The notes beneath the pieces were generated by a model, which was not told the DNA's origin, searched no databases, and was given only the letters and a program-made list of their open reading frames with translations. The translations under genes were made by a program, and so were the position numbers. 64,000 nt of DNA, from contig CASDVM010000005.1 in assembly GCA_949284415.1 (NCBI GenBank), positions 84,098 through 148,097 of the forward strand. Direction: 5' to 3'. The DNA is from an uncultured bacterium. GTDB lineage: Bacteria > Cyanobacteriota > Vampirovibrionia > Gastranaerophilales > Gastranaerophilaceae. Positions 7,836 through 16,638 of the stretch are shown in pieces. Positions within the stretch are counted from its first letter, which is position 1. Each line of letters starts with the position of its first letter.

Positions 7836-8636
7836 TTACCACGGATAATCTTTTTTTATCTGCCAGCCGTCCATCATAATAACAGCTCCGCAAAAGCCTC
7901 CGGCAGCGCTTGCGTCTGTGCCTTTTTTGCAGTTAAAACCGGCGCCTGTCCCTCCAAAATCAAATGTACCTTCTGCCAGCTCATCTCTTGTCGGAGATAA
8001 TGATAAACAGTGCACTCCATAAGGTAAAAGCCCCAGTTTATATTGAGTGCATTTGTCGCCGCTTGAACCGGTAGTTGCAGATCCGCGATTTCCCCAGCTC
8101 ATCATAAATATAAAAACATCTTTTCCGAGTTTATTAGGCTTTTTTAAGCCGTTTAAATCAATAAAAAACCATCCGCCGTTGCCTGTCCCATGAAGCCAAT
8201 AATATACAGCATAACCGGATGATGTTATAAAAGAATTACGACCGTCTCTTCCGTTTGTAGAAATATTAGCTTTTGCTCCATCAATAGTATAACTATCCGC
8301 CCAGCATTTTTCGGATGTCGGAGAACAGCTTTGCAGTATTTTAATATTAGGGAACAGGTAATTTTTTGCAAAATGATCAGCTCTTTCTTGTGCATTCGTA
8401 AATCCTGAAAAATCCCAGCTATCTAATGTATCATATTGAGCTTCAGAAATTTTTATTGCCTGACTTATTTCAGAATAGGCCTTTTTTAACTGATTAACTG
8501 TTTGTGCCTTTTGATAATTTCCTATAAGTGCCGGCATTGTCATTGCCGCTACTATACCTATAATTCCAAGAGTGATTAAGACCTCGGCAAGAGTAAAGGC
8601 GGTTTTGCGAATATCAACAGAAATTGTGTCTTGCAT
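7836..8636 (-). CDS. Type IV pilin-like protein
   Basis: 266 residues. A short leader (MQDTISVDIRKTA) ends in Ala before FTLAEVLITLGIIGIVAAMT, the prepilin cleavage region with Glu at mature position 5. The globular part has DLNGLKKPNKLGKDVFIF and a Gly-rich stretch. Its Cys-containing ending, CGAVIMMDGW then QIKKDYPW, is shared by several pilin-like proteins of this window. It is predicted to be exported and processed by a prepilin peptidase, but whether it forms a pilus or a secretion pseudopilus is unknown. The ribosome site is AAAAGGAGAG. A 16-bp palindrome and an XRE regulator lie just upstream. Confidence 0.85.
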   Translation of the reverse strand: MQDTISVDIRKTAFTLAEVLITLGIIGIVAAMTMPALIGNYQKAQTVNQLKKAYSEISQAIKISEAQYDTLDSWDFSGFTNAQERADHFAKNYLFPNIKILQSCSPTSEKCWADSYTIDGAKANISTNGRDGRNSFITSSGYAVYYWLHGTGNGGWFFIDLNGLKKPNKLGKDVFIFMMSWGNRGSATTGSSGDKCTQYKLGLLPYGVHCLSLSPTRDELAEGTFDFGGTGAGFNCKKGTDASAAGGFCGAVIMMDGWQIKKDYPW

Positions 8637-8657
8637 AAAAACTCTCCTTTTATAGTG

Positions 8658-8673
8658 ATGAGATACATCTCAT
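8658..8673. promoter_or_regulatory. Perfect 16-bp palindrome upstream of the pilin gene
   Basis: ATGAGATACATCTCAT is a perfect ATGAGAT/ATCTCAT dyad with a 2-nt centre, 22 bp before the pilin start. It lies in the divergent region shared with the XRE regulator gene. It is a candidate operator. Confidence 0.55.
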
Positions 8674-8782
8674 TATACGCTATATCAATATTTATTTCAA
8701 TAGTAATCCTGTATTATATCAATAACTCTTTCTTTTTATATTGTAACACATTATCTTTATTGATGCAATGCATTAACTTTAG

Positions 8783-8795
8783 CCTGTAATACAGG
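8783..8795. promoter_or_regulatory. CCTGTAATACAGG palindrome in the XRE promoter
   Basis: CCTGTA-A-TACAGG is a perfect inverted repeat directly upstream of a -10-like TTAAAT (8801-8806) and 18 nt before the XRE start. CCTGTATTA recurs at about 8708. This looks like an autoregulatory operator. Confidence 0.5.
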
Positions 8796-8813
8796 TTTAA
8801 TTAAATCTGCTGT

Positions 8814-9143
8814 ATGGAGTTTAATATTTATATGAAAAAAATGTTCGGTAAAAGATTGAGAGAATTACGTACCGCAAAAATGCTCACTCAGGAAACTGTT
8901 GCGGAATTGATTGATATAAAACCGGAAAATTATTCAAGGATAGAAAACGGTCTCTCTTTTCCAAAACCTGAAAATATAGTTAAAATAAGTAAAGTTCTTG
9001 GTGTTGAAATCGCCGAGTTATTTCAGTTTTCTCATCTTAATGATTATGACAAAATTTTAGAAACAATCATAGATAAACTGAAAAGCGATAAAGATGCAAC
9101 TGTTATGACATACAAATTTTTGAAAAGTATAGGAAAAATTTGA
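8814..9143 (+). CDS. XRE-family helix-turn-helix regulator
   Basis: 109 residues. The N-terminal Cro/cI-type HTH runs from GKRLRELRTAKMLTQETVAE through IKPENYSRIENGLSFPKPENIVKISKVLGV. The C-terminal ~35 residues (ILETIIDKLKSDKDATVMTY) may mediate dimerisation. Two starts are possible. ATG 8814 has no ribosome site but has a -10-like TTAAAT 7 nt upstream, the leaderless pattern seen elsewhere in this window. ATG 8832 has only a distant GGAG. Divergent from a pilin-like gene, with palindromes between them. Confidence 0.88.
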   Translation: MEFNIYMKKMFGKRLRELRTAKMLTQETVAELIDIKPENYSRIENGLSFPKPENIVKISKVLGVEIAELFQFSHLNDYDKILETIIDKLKSDKDATVMTYKFLKSIGKI

Positions 9144-9225
9144 TATTATTTTTGTCCCCCTGAATTTATTTTATGGGCTGAGACTTTGATTAATTCTCTA
9201 CCCCGTAAGCCATGCTCACACAAAA

Positions 9226-9262
9226 TTTTTTAAGATACTGAAACAAGTGCAGAATGACAAAG
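9226..9262. repeat. R2 repeat fragment
   Basis: AAGATACTGAAACAAGTGCAGAATGAC matches the half-element seen at 41345-41382 and 3590-3610. The remaining bases of the 9144-9318 gap show no gene. Confidence 0.6.
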
Positions 9263-9318
9263 TTCCGGTTCGTTTTGTCATTTAAGTTCGATATGACAAT
9301 ACCGCAAAGCGGTATGCT

Positions 9319-10377
9319 TCATTTAACAACTTTATGCAGACCATGAGGTTTATCGACATTTCTACCCAGAGCTGTAGCAATTTCAAGCGCAAGAAGCTGG
9401 GCAATTACAATAATACAAAAGGATTTTACAATTTCACTTTCACAATTTATATCGATATTGAATTTTGTGTTAATTTTGTCGTTTGAACAGCCTAAGATGC
9501 ATAAAGGCGGGTTGTAATCCTCTTCAATTTTATTCAAATTCTTTATTGCCGTATAGCTTAATTCATTTACGGAAATATGTATCATTGCCGGTTTATTGTT
9601 CAAAATCGCAACGTGTCCGTGCATAAATTCGCCTAAAATATTTGAATAAACATTTATATAAGATGTTTCTTTAATTTTTAAAGAAGCTTCTTTTGCAAGA
9701 GCGTATGAAATTCCGTCTGCTGTTATTACTATATTTTTATATCTGCATAAAAACTTGGCCATGTCCTTAATTTCGGGATGAAGCTCATAAGAAGCTCTTA
9801 TAAATGAAGGCAGAGTTTTCAACCCATTAATATAAGAAGAAATATCAATCCCTTTGTGTGCAGCATATTTAAGGACAAGCAGTGTACAACAAAGCATTTG
9901 TGTTGTCAGGGATTTTGTTGCCGCAATACTTTTTTCTTCCCCTGCACAGCAATCTATTTTGAAATCCGATGCTTCCCAGATTGTTGAGCCTTTTTTATTT
10001 GTTATGCAAAGTGTCCGCATCCCAAGTTCTTTTGCTTTTTTCAGAGCAGAATTAGTATCTGAAGTTTCGCCTGACTGTGTTATAAACACATATAAAAAGT
10101 CGTTATCTTTCGGTACTGCCGACTTCAAAAGGAACTCGCTAGAATAAATTGCAGCAGCTTCCATTCCGGCAATGTTTCCGAAAAGATCAGCGGCAAATCT
10201 TGCACAATGGTATGATGAACCGCTTGCAACAATTATAATTTTTTGAACATCAGCGGGAATATCAAACAATATGTAGTTATTGTCATTAACATGTGTTTGC
10301 AGTAGATTTTCAAGAACATCTGCCTGTTCAAAAATTTCTGTTTCCATGCTGGTTTTTGGTTTTTGATTAAATAACAA
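9319..10377 (-). CDS. SIS-domain sugar-phosphate isomerase/deaminase, GlmS-like without glutaminase domain
   Basis: 352 residues with two SIS domains. The first has IIIVASGSSYHCARFAADLF and ITQSGETSDTNSALKKAKELG. The second has LKIKETSYINVYSNILGEFMHG. The C-terminal GRNVDKPHGLHKVVK parallels the GlmS ending. The N-terminal amidotransferase domain of true GlmS is absent, so it is more like FrlB/AgaS-type isomerases or deaminases; the substrate is unknown. The start used is a TTG, with GGAGGG only 3 nt upstream provided by an R1 repeat. An in-frame ATG lies 10 codons inside. Confidence 0.82.
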   Translation of the reverse strand: MLFNQKPKTSMETEIFEQADVLENLLQTHVNDNNYILFDIPADVQKIIIVASGSSYHCARFAADLFGNIAGMEAAAIYSSEFLLKSAVPKDNDFLYVFITQSGETSDTNSALKKAKELGMRTLCITNKKGSTIWEASDFKIDCCAGEEKSIAATKSLTTQMLCCTLLVLKYAAHKGIDISSYINGLKTLPSFIRASYELHPEIKDMAKFLCRYKNIVITADGISYALAKEASLKIKETSYINVYSNILGEFMHGHVAILNNKPAMIHISVNELSYTAIKNLNKIEEDYNPPLCILGCSNDKINTKFNIDINCESEIVKSFCIIVIAQLLALEIATALGRNVDKPHGLHKVVK

Positions 10378-10379
10378 GA

Positions 10380-10442
10380 TCCCTCCTCGAAATCTTTGTA
10401 CGATTTTGTATAGGTTTCAGCCCTCCCGTGAGGGGAGGACAT
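10380..10442. repeat. R1-type repeat
   Basis: CCCTCCTCGAAATCTTTG at one end and CAGCCCTCCCGTGAGGGGAGG at the other. Its minus strand gives a GGAGGG next to the SIS gene start. The same layout occurs at 16249-16312. Confidence 0.7.
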
Positions 10443-10447
10443 TGTGT

Positions 10448-11890
10448 TTAACCAAGTATTTCTTTCAAAATTTCGTTAACCGCTTTCGGGTTAGCTCTGC
10501 CTTTAGTTTCTTTCATTACCTGTCCGACAAAGAAGCCCAGAAGCTGAACTTTTCCGTTTTTATATGCCGTAACCTGAGCAGGATTTGCATCGCACACTTT
10601 TTGTGCAATTTCTTTAATAGCACCTGTATCTGATATCTGGCTCAAACCTCTTTTTTCAACGATTTCAGATGCTTTTGATCCGTCTTTCATCATATCGACA
10701 ATGATTTGTTTTCCGATGTTGTTTGAAATAGTATTTTTTTCGATAAGAGAAATTAATTCGACAAGATTTTCAGGAGTCAGTTTAGTTTCATTAATTTCAA
10801 GTTTATTTTCTTTAAGGTATGCTGCAATTTCGCCCATAATGAAGTTTACGGCAATTTTAGGAGAAGCACCGAGTTTTAAAACTTCGTCAAAGAAAAGTGC
10901 AAGTCCCATTTGTTCAACAATAACGGATGCATCGTATTCGCTCAAACCTAAGCTCATATAGCGTTCGCGTTTTGCCTGCGGAAGCTCGGGCATTTTGGCT
11001 CTGATTTCTTCCACCCATTCTCTTGAAATTTTTAAAGGCATCAAATCAGGTTCAGGGAAGTATCTGTAATCGTGAGCATCTTCTTTGCCTCTCATTGATT
11101 TTGTTTCTCTTGCATTGTCGTCCCACAACCTTGTTTCCTGAACAACTTTTCCGCCTTCTTCAACGATTTCGATTTGTCTGTCGATTTCGTATTCAATGGC
11201 TCTTTGAAGCGCCGAGAAACTGTTTACGTTTTTAATTTCCGCGCGTGTCCCGAATTCTTTTGAGCCTTTAGGCATAATCGAAATATTTGCATCGCATCTC
11301 ATAGAGCCTTCTTCAAGGTTTCCATCGCATACTCCTATATAGCGGACAATATTTCTTAATTCTTCCATATAATTTCTGGCTTCTTCAGAAGATCTCATAT
11401 CTGGTTCCGACACTATTTCAAGAAGCGGAGTGCCTGCTCTGTTTAAGTCTACAAGAGAATATGAAGACCCTGCAAGCCCGTCAGCACCTGCATGAACAAG
11501 TTTTCCGGCATCTTCTTCAAGGTGTGCACGTGTAATACCGATTTTTTTACCTTTAACATTTAAGTATCCGTTTACACAAATAGGTTCATCATATTGAGAA
11601 ATCTGGTAACCTTTAGGAAGATCCGGATAAAAATACTGTTTTCTGTCAAATTTACATCTTTCGGGAATTTCGCAATTTAATGCAAGTCCTGTTAAAATTC
11701 CCATATTAACAGCTTCTTTATTCAATACAGGTAAAACCCCCGGCATACCTAAAGTAATCGGACTTGTTTCCGAATTTGGTTCTTTCCCGAATTCACAGCC
11801 GTCAGGGGCAAAGATTTTTGATTTTGTTTTCAGCTGTGCATGTACTTCCAAACCTATAACAACTTCGTATTTATCTCTTAAATCTTCCAT
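10448..11890 (-). CDS. gatB: Aspartyl/glutamyl-tRNA(Asn/Gln) amidotransferase subunit B
   Basis: 480 residues, the normal length. Signatures are YEVVIGLEVHAQLKTKSKIF at the N-terminus, YFYPDLPKGYQISQYDEPIC, RAHLEEDAGKLVH, DLNRAGTPLLEIVSEPD, and the tail domain ending NPKAVNEILKEIL. With GatA and GatC (not in this window) it converts misacylated Glu-tRNA(Gln) or Asp-tRNA(Asn) to the amide form. The ribosome site is AAGGAGAAAA. It stands alone, downstream of an R2-like repeat. Confidence 0.97.
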   Translation of the reverse strand: MEDLRDKYEVVIGLEVHAQLKTKSKIFAPDGCEFGKEPNSETSPITLGMPGVLPVLNKEAVNMGILTGLALNCEIPERCKFDRKQYFYPDLPKGYQISQYDEPICVNGYLNVKGKKIGITRAHLEEDAGKLVHAGADGLAGSSYSLVDLNRAGTPLLEIVSEPDMRSSEEARNYMEELRNIVRYIGVCDGNLEEGSMRCDANISIMPKGSKEFGTRAEIKNVNSFSALQRAIEYEIDRQIEIVEEGGKVVQETRLWDDNARETKSMRGKEDAHDYRYFPEPDLMPLKISREWVEEIRAKMPELPQAKRERYMSLGLSEYDASVIVEQMGLALFFDEVLKLGASPKIAVNFIMGEIAAYLKENKLEINETKLTPENLVELISLIEKNTISNNIGKQIIVDMMKDGSKASEIVEKRGLSQISDTGAIKEIAQKVCDANPAQVTAYKNGKVQLLGFFVGQVMKETKGRANPKAVNEILKEILG

Positions 11891-11934
11891 TTTTCTCCTT
11901 GTTTACGGATATCACATTCCATTTTGAGATTCTT

Positions 11935-11995
11935 CGGCTTCTGTCATTCTGAGCTTCGGCAGCGAAGAATCTCAATTTTTACACCTCAGAATGAC
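11935..11995. repeat. R2-like palindromic repeat
   Basis: GTCATTCTGAG near the left end pairs with CTCAGAATGAC at the right end, with an inner GCTTCGGCAGCGAAG hairpin. It lies between gatB and a pilin-like gene. Confidence 0.75.
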
Positions 11996-12058
11996 GATGA
12001 TAATTGTCTTTTATTTATAAGTTTATTTTACCATAAACAAAGATTTAGAGTAAAGAGG

Positions 12059-12826
12059 TTAATAAGTCATTCTCCAGCCTTCTTCCATAATTCTTGCAGC
12101 GCATCCTTCTCCGCTTACATTTTCAGGTGCGTCATTTAAAATTCCTTCACCGGCGCAAAGCTCAGGATTTGTCCGCCAGTAGCTGTTTCCTGATGCACTG
12201 CCGGTCATAGCGTTAGAATACTCACTCCCGTACATAGCATATAAATGTCCGTTTTGTGCAACTATAAATTTGTGTATATCCCGCCCGTACTGGTTCGGTC
12301 GGCGTAAACTGTTTACATCAATAGTAACTTCTGCACAAATATTTTTTATTGTGCTTAAATTAGTATAAGGCGCAGGTTCACAATTTTTTGGAATTACAAG
12401 ATACATTACTCCGTCAGGAGTCATAAACTTAAAACCTGCAGTTGATCTCCAGTCTGATTGTACACTTAATTTTGTATTTTTTGGTTTCAACGGAGAAGAT
12501 TGAAGTTCCGGCTGCATAGCTGTGCCGTTTTTAGCAGTTTTTATAATTTTTATGGATTTTGTCATTTCTTTTTCAAATTTTTTATTCCATTCCGCATCTG
12601 ATGCAGTTCCGTCAAAAGCTCCCGTGCATACAATATCTGTACATTCATACCTGAACATTATATTTTGCATAGCCTGTTCAAACTGGCTTAAAGATTTTTG
12701 GAGCTGTGTAACATATTCTTTTTCGTGATAATGGGCTACAATCCCCGGCATAGTAAGTGCTGCTACTACGCCGATTATCGTAATAGTTATCATTACTTCA
12801 GCAAAATTAAAAGCATTTCTTCCCAA
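12059..12826 (-). CDS. Type IV pilin-like protein
   Basis: 255 residues. A very short leader, MGRNA, precedes FNFAEVMITITIIGVVAALT; Ala again precedes the mature Phe and Glu5 is kept. The body carries VTIDVNSLRRPNQYGRDIHKF, the divergent form of the Asp-x-Asn ... Pro-Asn ... Gly-x-Asp motif found in the other pilin-like proteins. The C-terminus ends at CAARIMEEGWRMTY, lacking the final DYPW. The start is TTG, 6 nt after GGAG. It is more divergent than the other copies. Confidence 0.82.
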   Translation of the reverse strand: MGRNAFNFAEVMITITIIGVVAALTMPGIVAHYHEKEYVTQLQKSLSQFEQAMQNIMFRYECTDIVCTGAFDGTASDAEWNKKFEKEMTKSIKIIKTAKNGTAMQPELQSSPLKPKNTKLSVQSDWRSTAGFKFMTPDGVMYLVIPKNCEPAPYTNLSTIKNICAEVTIDVNSLRRPNQYGRDIHKFIVAQNGHLYAMYGSEYSNAMTGSASGNSYWRTNPELCAGEGILNDAPENVSGEGCAARIMEEGWRMTY

Positions 12827-12860
12827 AACAGACTCCAGTTTATTATATACTCATTATAAC

Positions 12861-13991
12861 CTATTTTTTGAAATTTTCAAGCAATTCAATAAGTTTTTTA
12901 TGCATTTTTACATTATGAACTCTTATATAATCAACTCTGTGTTCTATTGCAACTGCGTTAAGTGCTGTTGTATAGATATCTTTTTCAAAATTGTCGGCAT
13001 CTTTCATATCAAGCAGACTTTTCCTTGAAATTCCGAGCATAACCGGATATCCCAGAGTTTTAAATTCTTCGCAGCGTCTTAAGATTTCATAATTGTTCGC
13101 TTTTGTTTTACCAAAACCTATGCCGGGATCAATTATAATTTTTTCAATCCCTTTTGAGCGTGCAAAATCTGTTTTTTTCTTGAGATTTAAGTAAATTTCT
13201 TCTATAACATCTTCATATTCAGGGTAATCCTGCATATTTTCAGGTGTGCCTTTTGAATGCTGTATAATTACAGGGATATTGTATTTTGCAATTACATCAG
13301 ACATTTTTGCATCATAATCAAATCCTGACACATCATTTATTATATTTGCTCCCGCTTTTATACATTCTTCTGCTACAATAGAGCTTCTGGTGTCTATGCT
13401 CAGCTGAATTTTCCCTTTTGCAAAATCTATAACGGGGAGCAGTTTTTTTAATTGATCTTCAGCACTGACAGCTTGTGAATACGGTTTTGTTGATTCTGCT
13501 CCGATGTCAGTTATATCTGCGCCTTCATCAATCATTTCAAGCAAATGTTTTTTAGCTTTTTCAAAATCATTGTACATTCCGCCGTCAGAAAAAGAATTAT
13601 CTGTCAGATTTAATATTCCAACAATCCTGCATCTTTTTTCTGCTGCTGATGAGGTTGAGAGAAGTTTTTCCCCGAGTTCTTTCAACCCGAACGGCTGCAA
13701 TTTTAGTTTTTCTGCAATTTTTTTTATTTGTGAAACTGATGCGCCCAGAATACAATCAGATTTTTCAATTTTCCCCGTTATAACTTCTCTGTGTGTTGCA
13801 CAATCAGCTCCGGCAGAGATTGCTGTTTGTTTTAGAATATTTGCCTGAGCCGGTGAAAGTGAATATATTTTTATATTTTTGTATTCAAATTTGCCAACAG
13901 CTTTTTTTGCATACGATTTATCAAAACCTATGCGGTTTAATTCTTTTTCGATATTTGTATTTTTTAATTCTCGCAAAATAAAATCGTGCAT
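12861..13991 (-). CDS. folP: Dihydropteroate synthase with N-terminal extension
   Basis: 376 residues, about 100 longer than a typical DHPS. The C-terminal ~260 residues have RIVGILNLTDNSFSDGG, IGAESTKP, QLSIDTRSS, NIINDVSGF, QHSKGTPENMQDY, IIDPGIGFGKT and GISRKS. These bind pterin pyrophosphate and p-aminobenzoate in folate synthesis. Residues 1-115 are an extra domain of unknown role (includes KIYSLSPAQANILKQTAI). Its start codon lies within a stem-loop (13981-14013). Confidence 0.93.
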   Translation of the reverse strand: MHDFILRELKNTNIEKELNRIGFDKSYAKKAVGKFEYKNIKIYSLSPAQANILKQTAISAGADCATHREVITGKIEKSDCILGASVSQIKKIAEKLKLQPFGLKELGEKLLSTSSAAEKRCRIVGILNLTDNSFSDGGMYNDFEKAKKHLLEMIDEGADITDIGAESTKPYSQAVSAEDQLKKLLPVIDFAKGKIQLSIDTRSSIVAEECIKAGANIINDVSGFDYDAKMSDVIAKYNIPVIIQHSKGTPENMQDYPEYEDVIEEIYLNLKKKTDFARSKGIEKIIIDPGIGFGKTKANNYEILRRCEEFKTLGYPVMLGISRKSLLDMKDADNFEKDIYTTALNAVAIEHRVDYIRVHNVKMHKKLIELLENFKK

Positions 13992-14013
13992 AAGCTCAGC
14001 TTAGCACGATTTT
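13981..14013 (-). terminator. Hairpin overlapping the folP start codon
   Basis: On the minus strand AATCGTGC and GCACGATT pair around TAAGCTGAGCTTAT and are followed by TTATTTT. The right arm begins at the folP start (ATGCACGATT). It could terminate the upstream gene and also hide the folP start. Confidence 0.6.
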
Positions 14014-14029
14014 TTATATTTAACAACTT

Positions 14030-14509
14030 TTAATTGTTTAATTTATTTTCAACCGTTTCTGTTGTAACTTTTGCAATATCGGAAATTCCTGATGCAAGAG
14101 TTACAAATCCGAAGCAGTAGCCTAAAGCGCCTGCTCCTGCTCTGAAAGCTCTGCTTTCAACAAGCGGTTTGATGTATTTCATATTTTTGAATTTTGAACC
14201 TTGGTTAAGAATGCTGTTTTTAGCCCATTTAGCATTTTCTGCGACTTTTGCCCATAGACCTTTTGATTGTTTTGCAACATTTCTTGCTGTTTTGGTAGTT
14301 TCTGTAAAGCCTTGCATCCCCTTTGATACTTTTGATGCAGAATTGAATACGTCAAATGATTTTGCAGCTCTTGCCCTTGCCGCAGAAGTTGTAGCAGCTA
14401 TCGCACCGCCGCCTGTTACAACTTTTTTTTCCGCATCGTTATCTTTGTCAGATTTCGCGGTTTGCGGATTGGATGTGAATGTAAGTCTGTCGTTTAAAGA
14501 AATAGCCAT
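14030..14509 (-). CDS. Uncharacterised protein with C-terminal hydrophobic segment
   Basis: 159 residues, no recognised family. It starts MAISLNDRLTFTSNP, followed by an Ala/Thr-rich stretch (GGGAIAATTSAARARAAKS), a Lys-rich middle and a hydrophobic, Gly-containing segment near the C-terminus (AGAGALGYCFGFVTLASGI), perhaps membrane inserted. Its ATG overlaps the stop of the upstream gene (TAATG), so both are made from one mRNA. Likely works with that gene. Confidence 0.72.
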   Translation of the reverse strand: MAISLNDRLTFTSNPQTAKSDKDNDAEKKVVTGGGAIAATTSAARARAAKSFDVFNSASKVSKGMQGFTETTKTARNVAKQSKGLWAKVAENAKWAKNSILNQGSKFKNMKYIKPLVESRAFRAGAGALGYCFGFVTLASGISDIAKVTTETVENKLNN

Positions 14510-15180
14510 TATTCTTTATCCTTTGCTTCATCCTGTTCTTTAAGTGCTGTTACACCTGATGCAACACCGCCTGATGCACCCATAAAGTTAACTGCCGCTT
14601 TTTCGTAAGTTTCTTTTTTTACGCCTCTGATTTTGTCATAAATTTTTGTTATGCCTGTTTTTACTGCGTTATAAACAGTAGAAACACTTTTGCCGATGGC
14701 TTTGAAAAATCCGACAACGGGTTTGCCTGCCTTTGTTTTTGCAAATTTATTTATTTTATTTGCAGGCATTTTGTAGGCATCTGAGGCTAAGAATTTTGTT
14801 TTGATTGTTTTTGCAGTTTCTTTTATAAATGTATTTGTTGCTTTGATTTGTTCTTTTAAACCTTTTACTGCCGATGATTTATTGATTTTAGAGAACAGCT
14901 GAATCGTTTTCTTTGTCCCGAAACCTGTAGCCATACCTCCCAAAAGGCCTGTAGTAACAATAGCACCGCCTTTTAATGCAGTTTTTGCAATTTTCGGCAT
15001 TTTGATTTCGTCGTCTTCTGCCAGATTTAAGAGTTCTTCCTGCTGATTTTCCAATTCAGCACGCGCTTTTTGATATTTTCTTTCTTCAATTTCTTCCGGA
15101 GTTAATTCTCTTCGTCCGGATGCTCCGAATGTAAGACCGTAATTGTTTGAAATTTTAGGCTGTACTGTTAACATATTCAT
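14509..15180 (-). CDS. Uncharacterised Lys-rich protein
   Basis: 223 residues, family not recognised. The N-terminus has the short motif ISNNYGLTFGASGR, related in style to the INFGAG start of the protein at 27330. A Glu-rich helix (about residues 24-55) is followed by a Gly-rich hydrophobic segment (GGAIVTTGLLGGMATGFG), then long basic helices. The second ATG (15174) sits 6 nt after CGGAG and may be the true start. First gene of a two-gene unit with 14030-14509. Confidence 0.72.
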   Translation of the reverse strand: MNMLTVQPKISNNYGLTFGASGRRELTPEEIEERKYQKARAELENQQEELLNLAEDDEIKMPKIAKTALKGGAIVTTGLLGGMATGFGTKKTIQLFSKINKSSAVKGLKEQIKATNTFIKETAKTIKTKFLASDAYKMPANKINKFAKTKAGKPVVGFFKAIGKSVSTVYNAVKTGITKIYDKIRGVKKETYEKAAVNFMGASGGVASGVTALKEQDEAKDKE

Positions 15181-15316
15181 CTCCGATTAAATAGTTTTTT
15201 CAATATTACCTAACAAGTGTAAAAATTTTTTGTTGCGGGTTTTGAATTGTTTTGTTAATAATTCTTTACATAAAAATTAATAAATTTCATGCTGATACAT
15301 TATTACACATAAAGCT

Positions 15317-16243
15317 TTATTTGTAAATAAATTTACTGCCCTGATATGAATTTCTGTTAATAAATTCTCTGTCTATTTTATTAAGGCAGTCAAATTTTTT
15401 GCCGAGCCATTGAGGGGCAATTAATTCGGTGCTCAGTCCGTTTCCTGCAAGGCGGTGGATAGTTGTTTTTTCAGGCAGATATTCAAGAAAATCACAGACA
15501 GTTTCTACATATTCATCCTCATCCATAAAAGTTATCCCGCCATCCTTATAAATTCGGGCAAGTTTTGTTCCTTCAAGCGCACAGAGCATGTGAATTTTTA
15601 CTCCGTCAATTTCCAATTGTGCTAACTTTTGTGCTGTCTGCATAATTTCATCATGTGTTTCCCACAGACCGAAAATGACATGAGCGCATACATTTATGCC
15701 TGCTTCTTTTGTCTTTTCGTAAGCTTTTAAAAAGCAGTCAAAATCATGTCCGCGGTTTATTTTTTTGAGAGTTTTGTCATGAACGGACTGCAGACCATAT
15801 TCAATCCAGGTGTAATAGTTATCTTTAAAATTTGATATAAGTTTTATTTTTTCGTCATCAATACAGTCGGGGCGTGTGCCGATTGAAATTCCAACAACGT
15901 CAGGATGGTTGAGGGCAGAATTATATATTTTTTCAAGTTCTTTTGCAGGTTTATATGTGTTTGAAAATGCTTGAAAATACGACATGAATTTTTGAGCCTT
16001 AAACCTGTTTTTTAATTTTTCAGCTCCTGTTTTAACCTGTTCTTCTATTGATAAAAGATTTGAATGCGCCTGAGAAAAACTGCCTCCGTCATCACAGAAA
16101 ATGCACCCGCCTGTGGAAATTGTGCCGTCTCTGTTCGGACATGAAAAACCGGCATCAAGTGTAATTTTATAAACCTTGACGCCGAATTTATTTTTCAAAT
16201 GAGCGCTGAATTGATTGTAGCGCTTGTCAGTATTGTTAAACAA
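15317..16243 (-). CDS. Radical SAM protein, YhcC/TIGR01212-like
   Basis: 308 residues. The iron-sulfur Cys cluster is CPNRDGTISTGGCIFC (about residues 34-49), with the long 11-residue gap between the first two Cys typical of this family. TRPDCIDDEKIKLI, WIEYGLQSVHDKTLKKINRGHDF and GVKIHMLCALEGTKLARIY follow. The reaction is not established for the family. The start is TTG, 6 nt after an AGGAGGGG that belongs to an R1 repeat; no nearby ATG fits better. Confidence 0.88.
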   Translation of the reverse strand: MFNNTDKRYNQFSAHLKNKFGVKVYKITLDAGFSCPNRDGTISTGGCIFCDDGGSFSQAHSNLLSIEEQVKTGAEKLKNRFKAQKFMSYFQAFSNTYKPAKELEKIYNSALNHPDVVGISIGTRPDCIDDEKIKLISNFKDNYYTWIEYGLQSVHDKTLKKINRGHDFDCFLKAYEKTKEAGINVCAHVIFGLWETHDEIMQTAQKLAQLEIDGVKIHMLCALEGTKLARIYKDGGITFMDEDEYVETVCDFLEYLPEKTTIHRLAGNGLSTELIAPQWLGKKFDCLNKIDREFINRNSYQGSKFIYK

Positions 16244-16248
16244 TTACG

Positions 16249-16312
16249 TCCCCTCCTCGAAATCTTTATTATAAAATCGTTTTTTAGATTTCGCTCTTCC
16301 CTCAAGGGGATA
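16249..16312. repeat. R1-type repeat
   Basis: CGTCCCCTCCTCGAAATC at the left and CGCTCTTCCCTCAAGGGGAT at the right. It provides the minus-strand AGGAGGGG next to the radical SAM start. Confidence 0.7.
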
Positions 16313-16323
16313 AATATAAAAAT

Positions 16324-16494
16324 TTAATTTTCTTTATTTTCTTCATCGTAAATCGGATAAACGTAATGTTCTCCGCAGTTCGGGCATACAACTTCCTGCT
16401 GTTTACCGTCTTCTAATTTTGCAACTTCAAACAATGTTTTACATCCTGACTGTACGCATCTGATTGCCCAGCTCGGTCTTATTAATCTTGCCAT
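16324..16494 (-). CDS. Small zinc-ribbon-like protein (56 aa)
   Basis: A short gene with GAGGAAAG upstream of ATG. The product begins MARLIRPSWAIRCVQSGC and contains a second pair CPNCGEHY, giving four Cys (C-x4-C ... C-x2-C) for a zinc ribbon. It ends in an acidic tail (YDEENKEN). No enzymatic motif. It is unlikely to be random because Cys spacing, ribosome site and position fit a real small gene. Confidence 0.75.
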   Translation of the reverse strand: MARLIRPSWAIRCVQSGCKTLFEVAKLEDGKQQEVVCPNCGEHYVYPIYDEENKEN

Positions 16495-16638
16495 AAAACT
16501 TTCCTCTTAATTATTCTGTATTACAAGATTATTTTAGCATTTTAAGAATCTTAATGCAAGTCGTAAATATTAATTGCATGTTTAATTTACGTCTCTGCCG
16601 CAAAGAGTTAGAATTAACTAAACGAAAGGGATATATAT

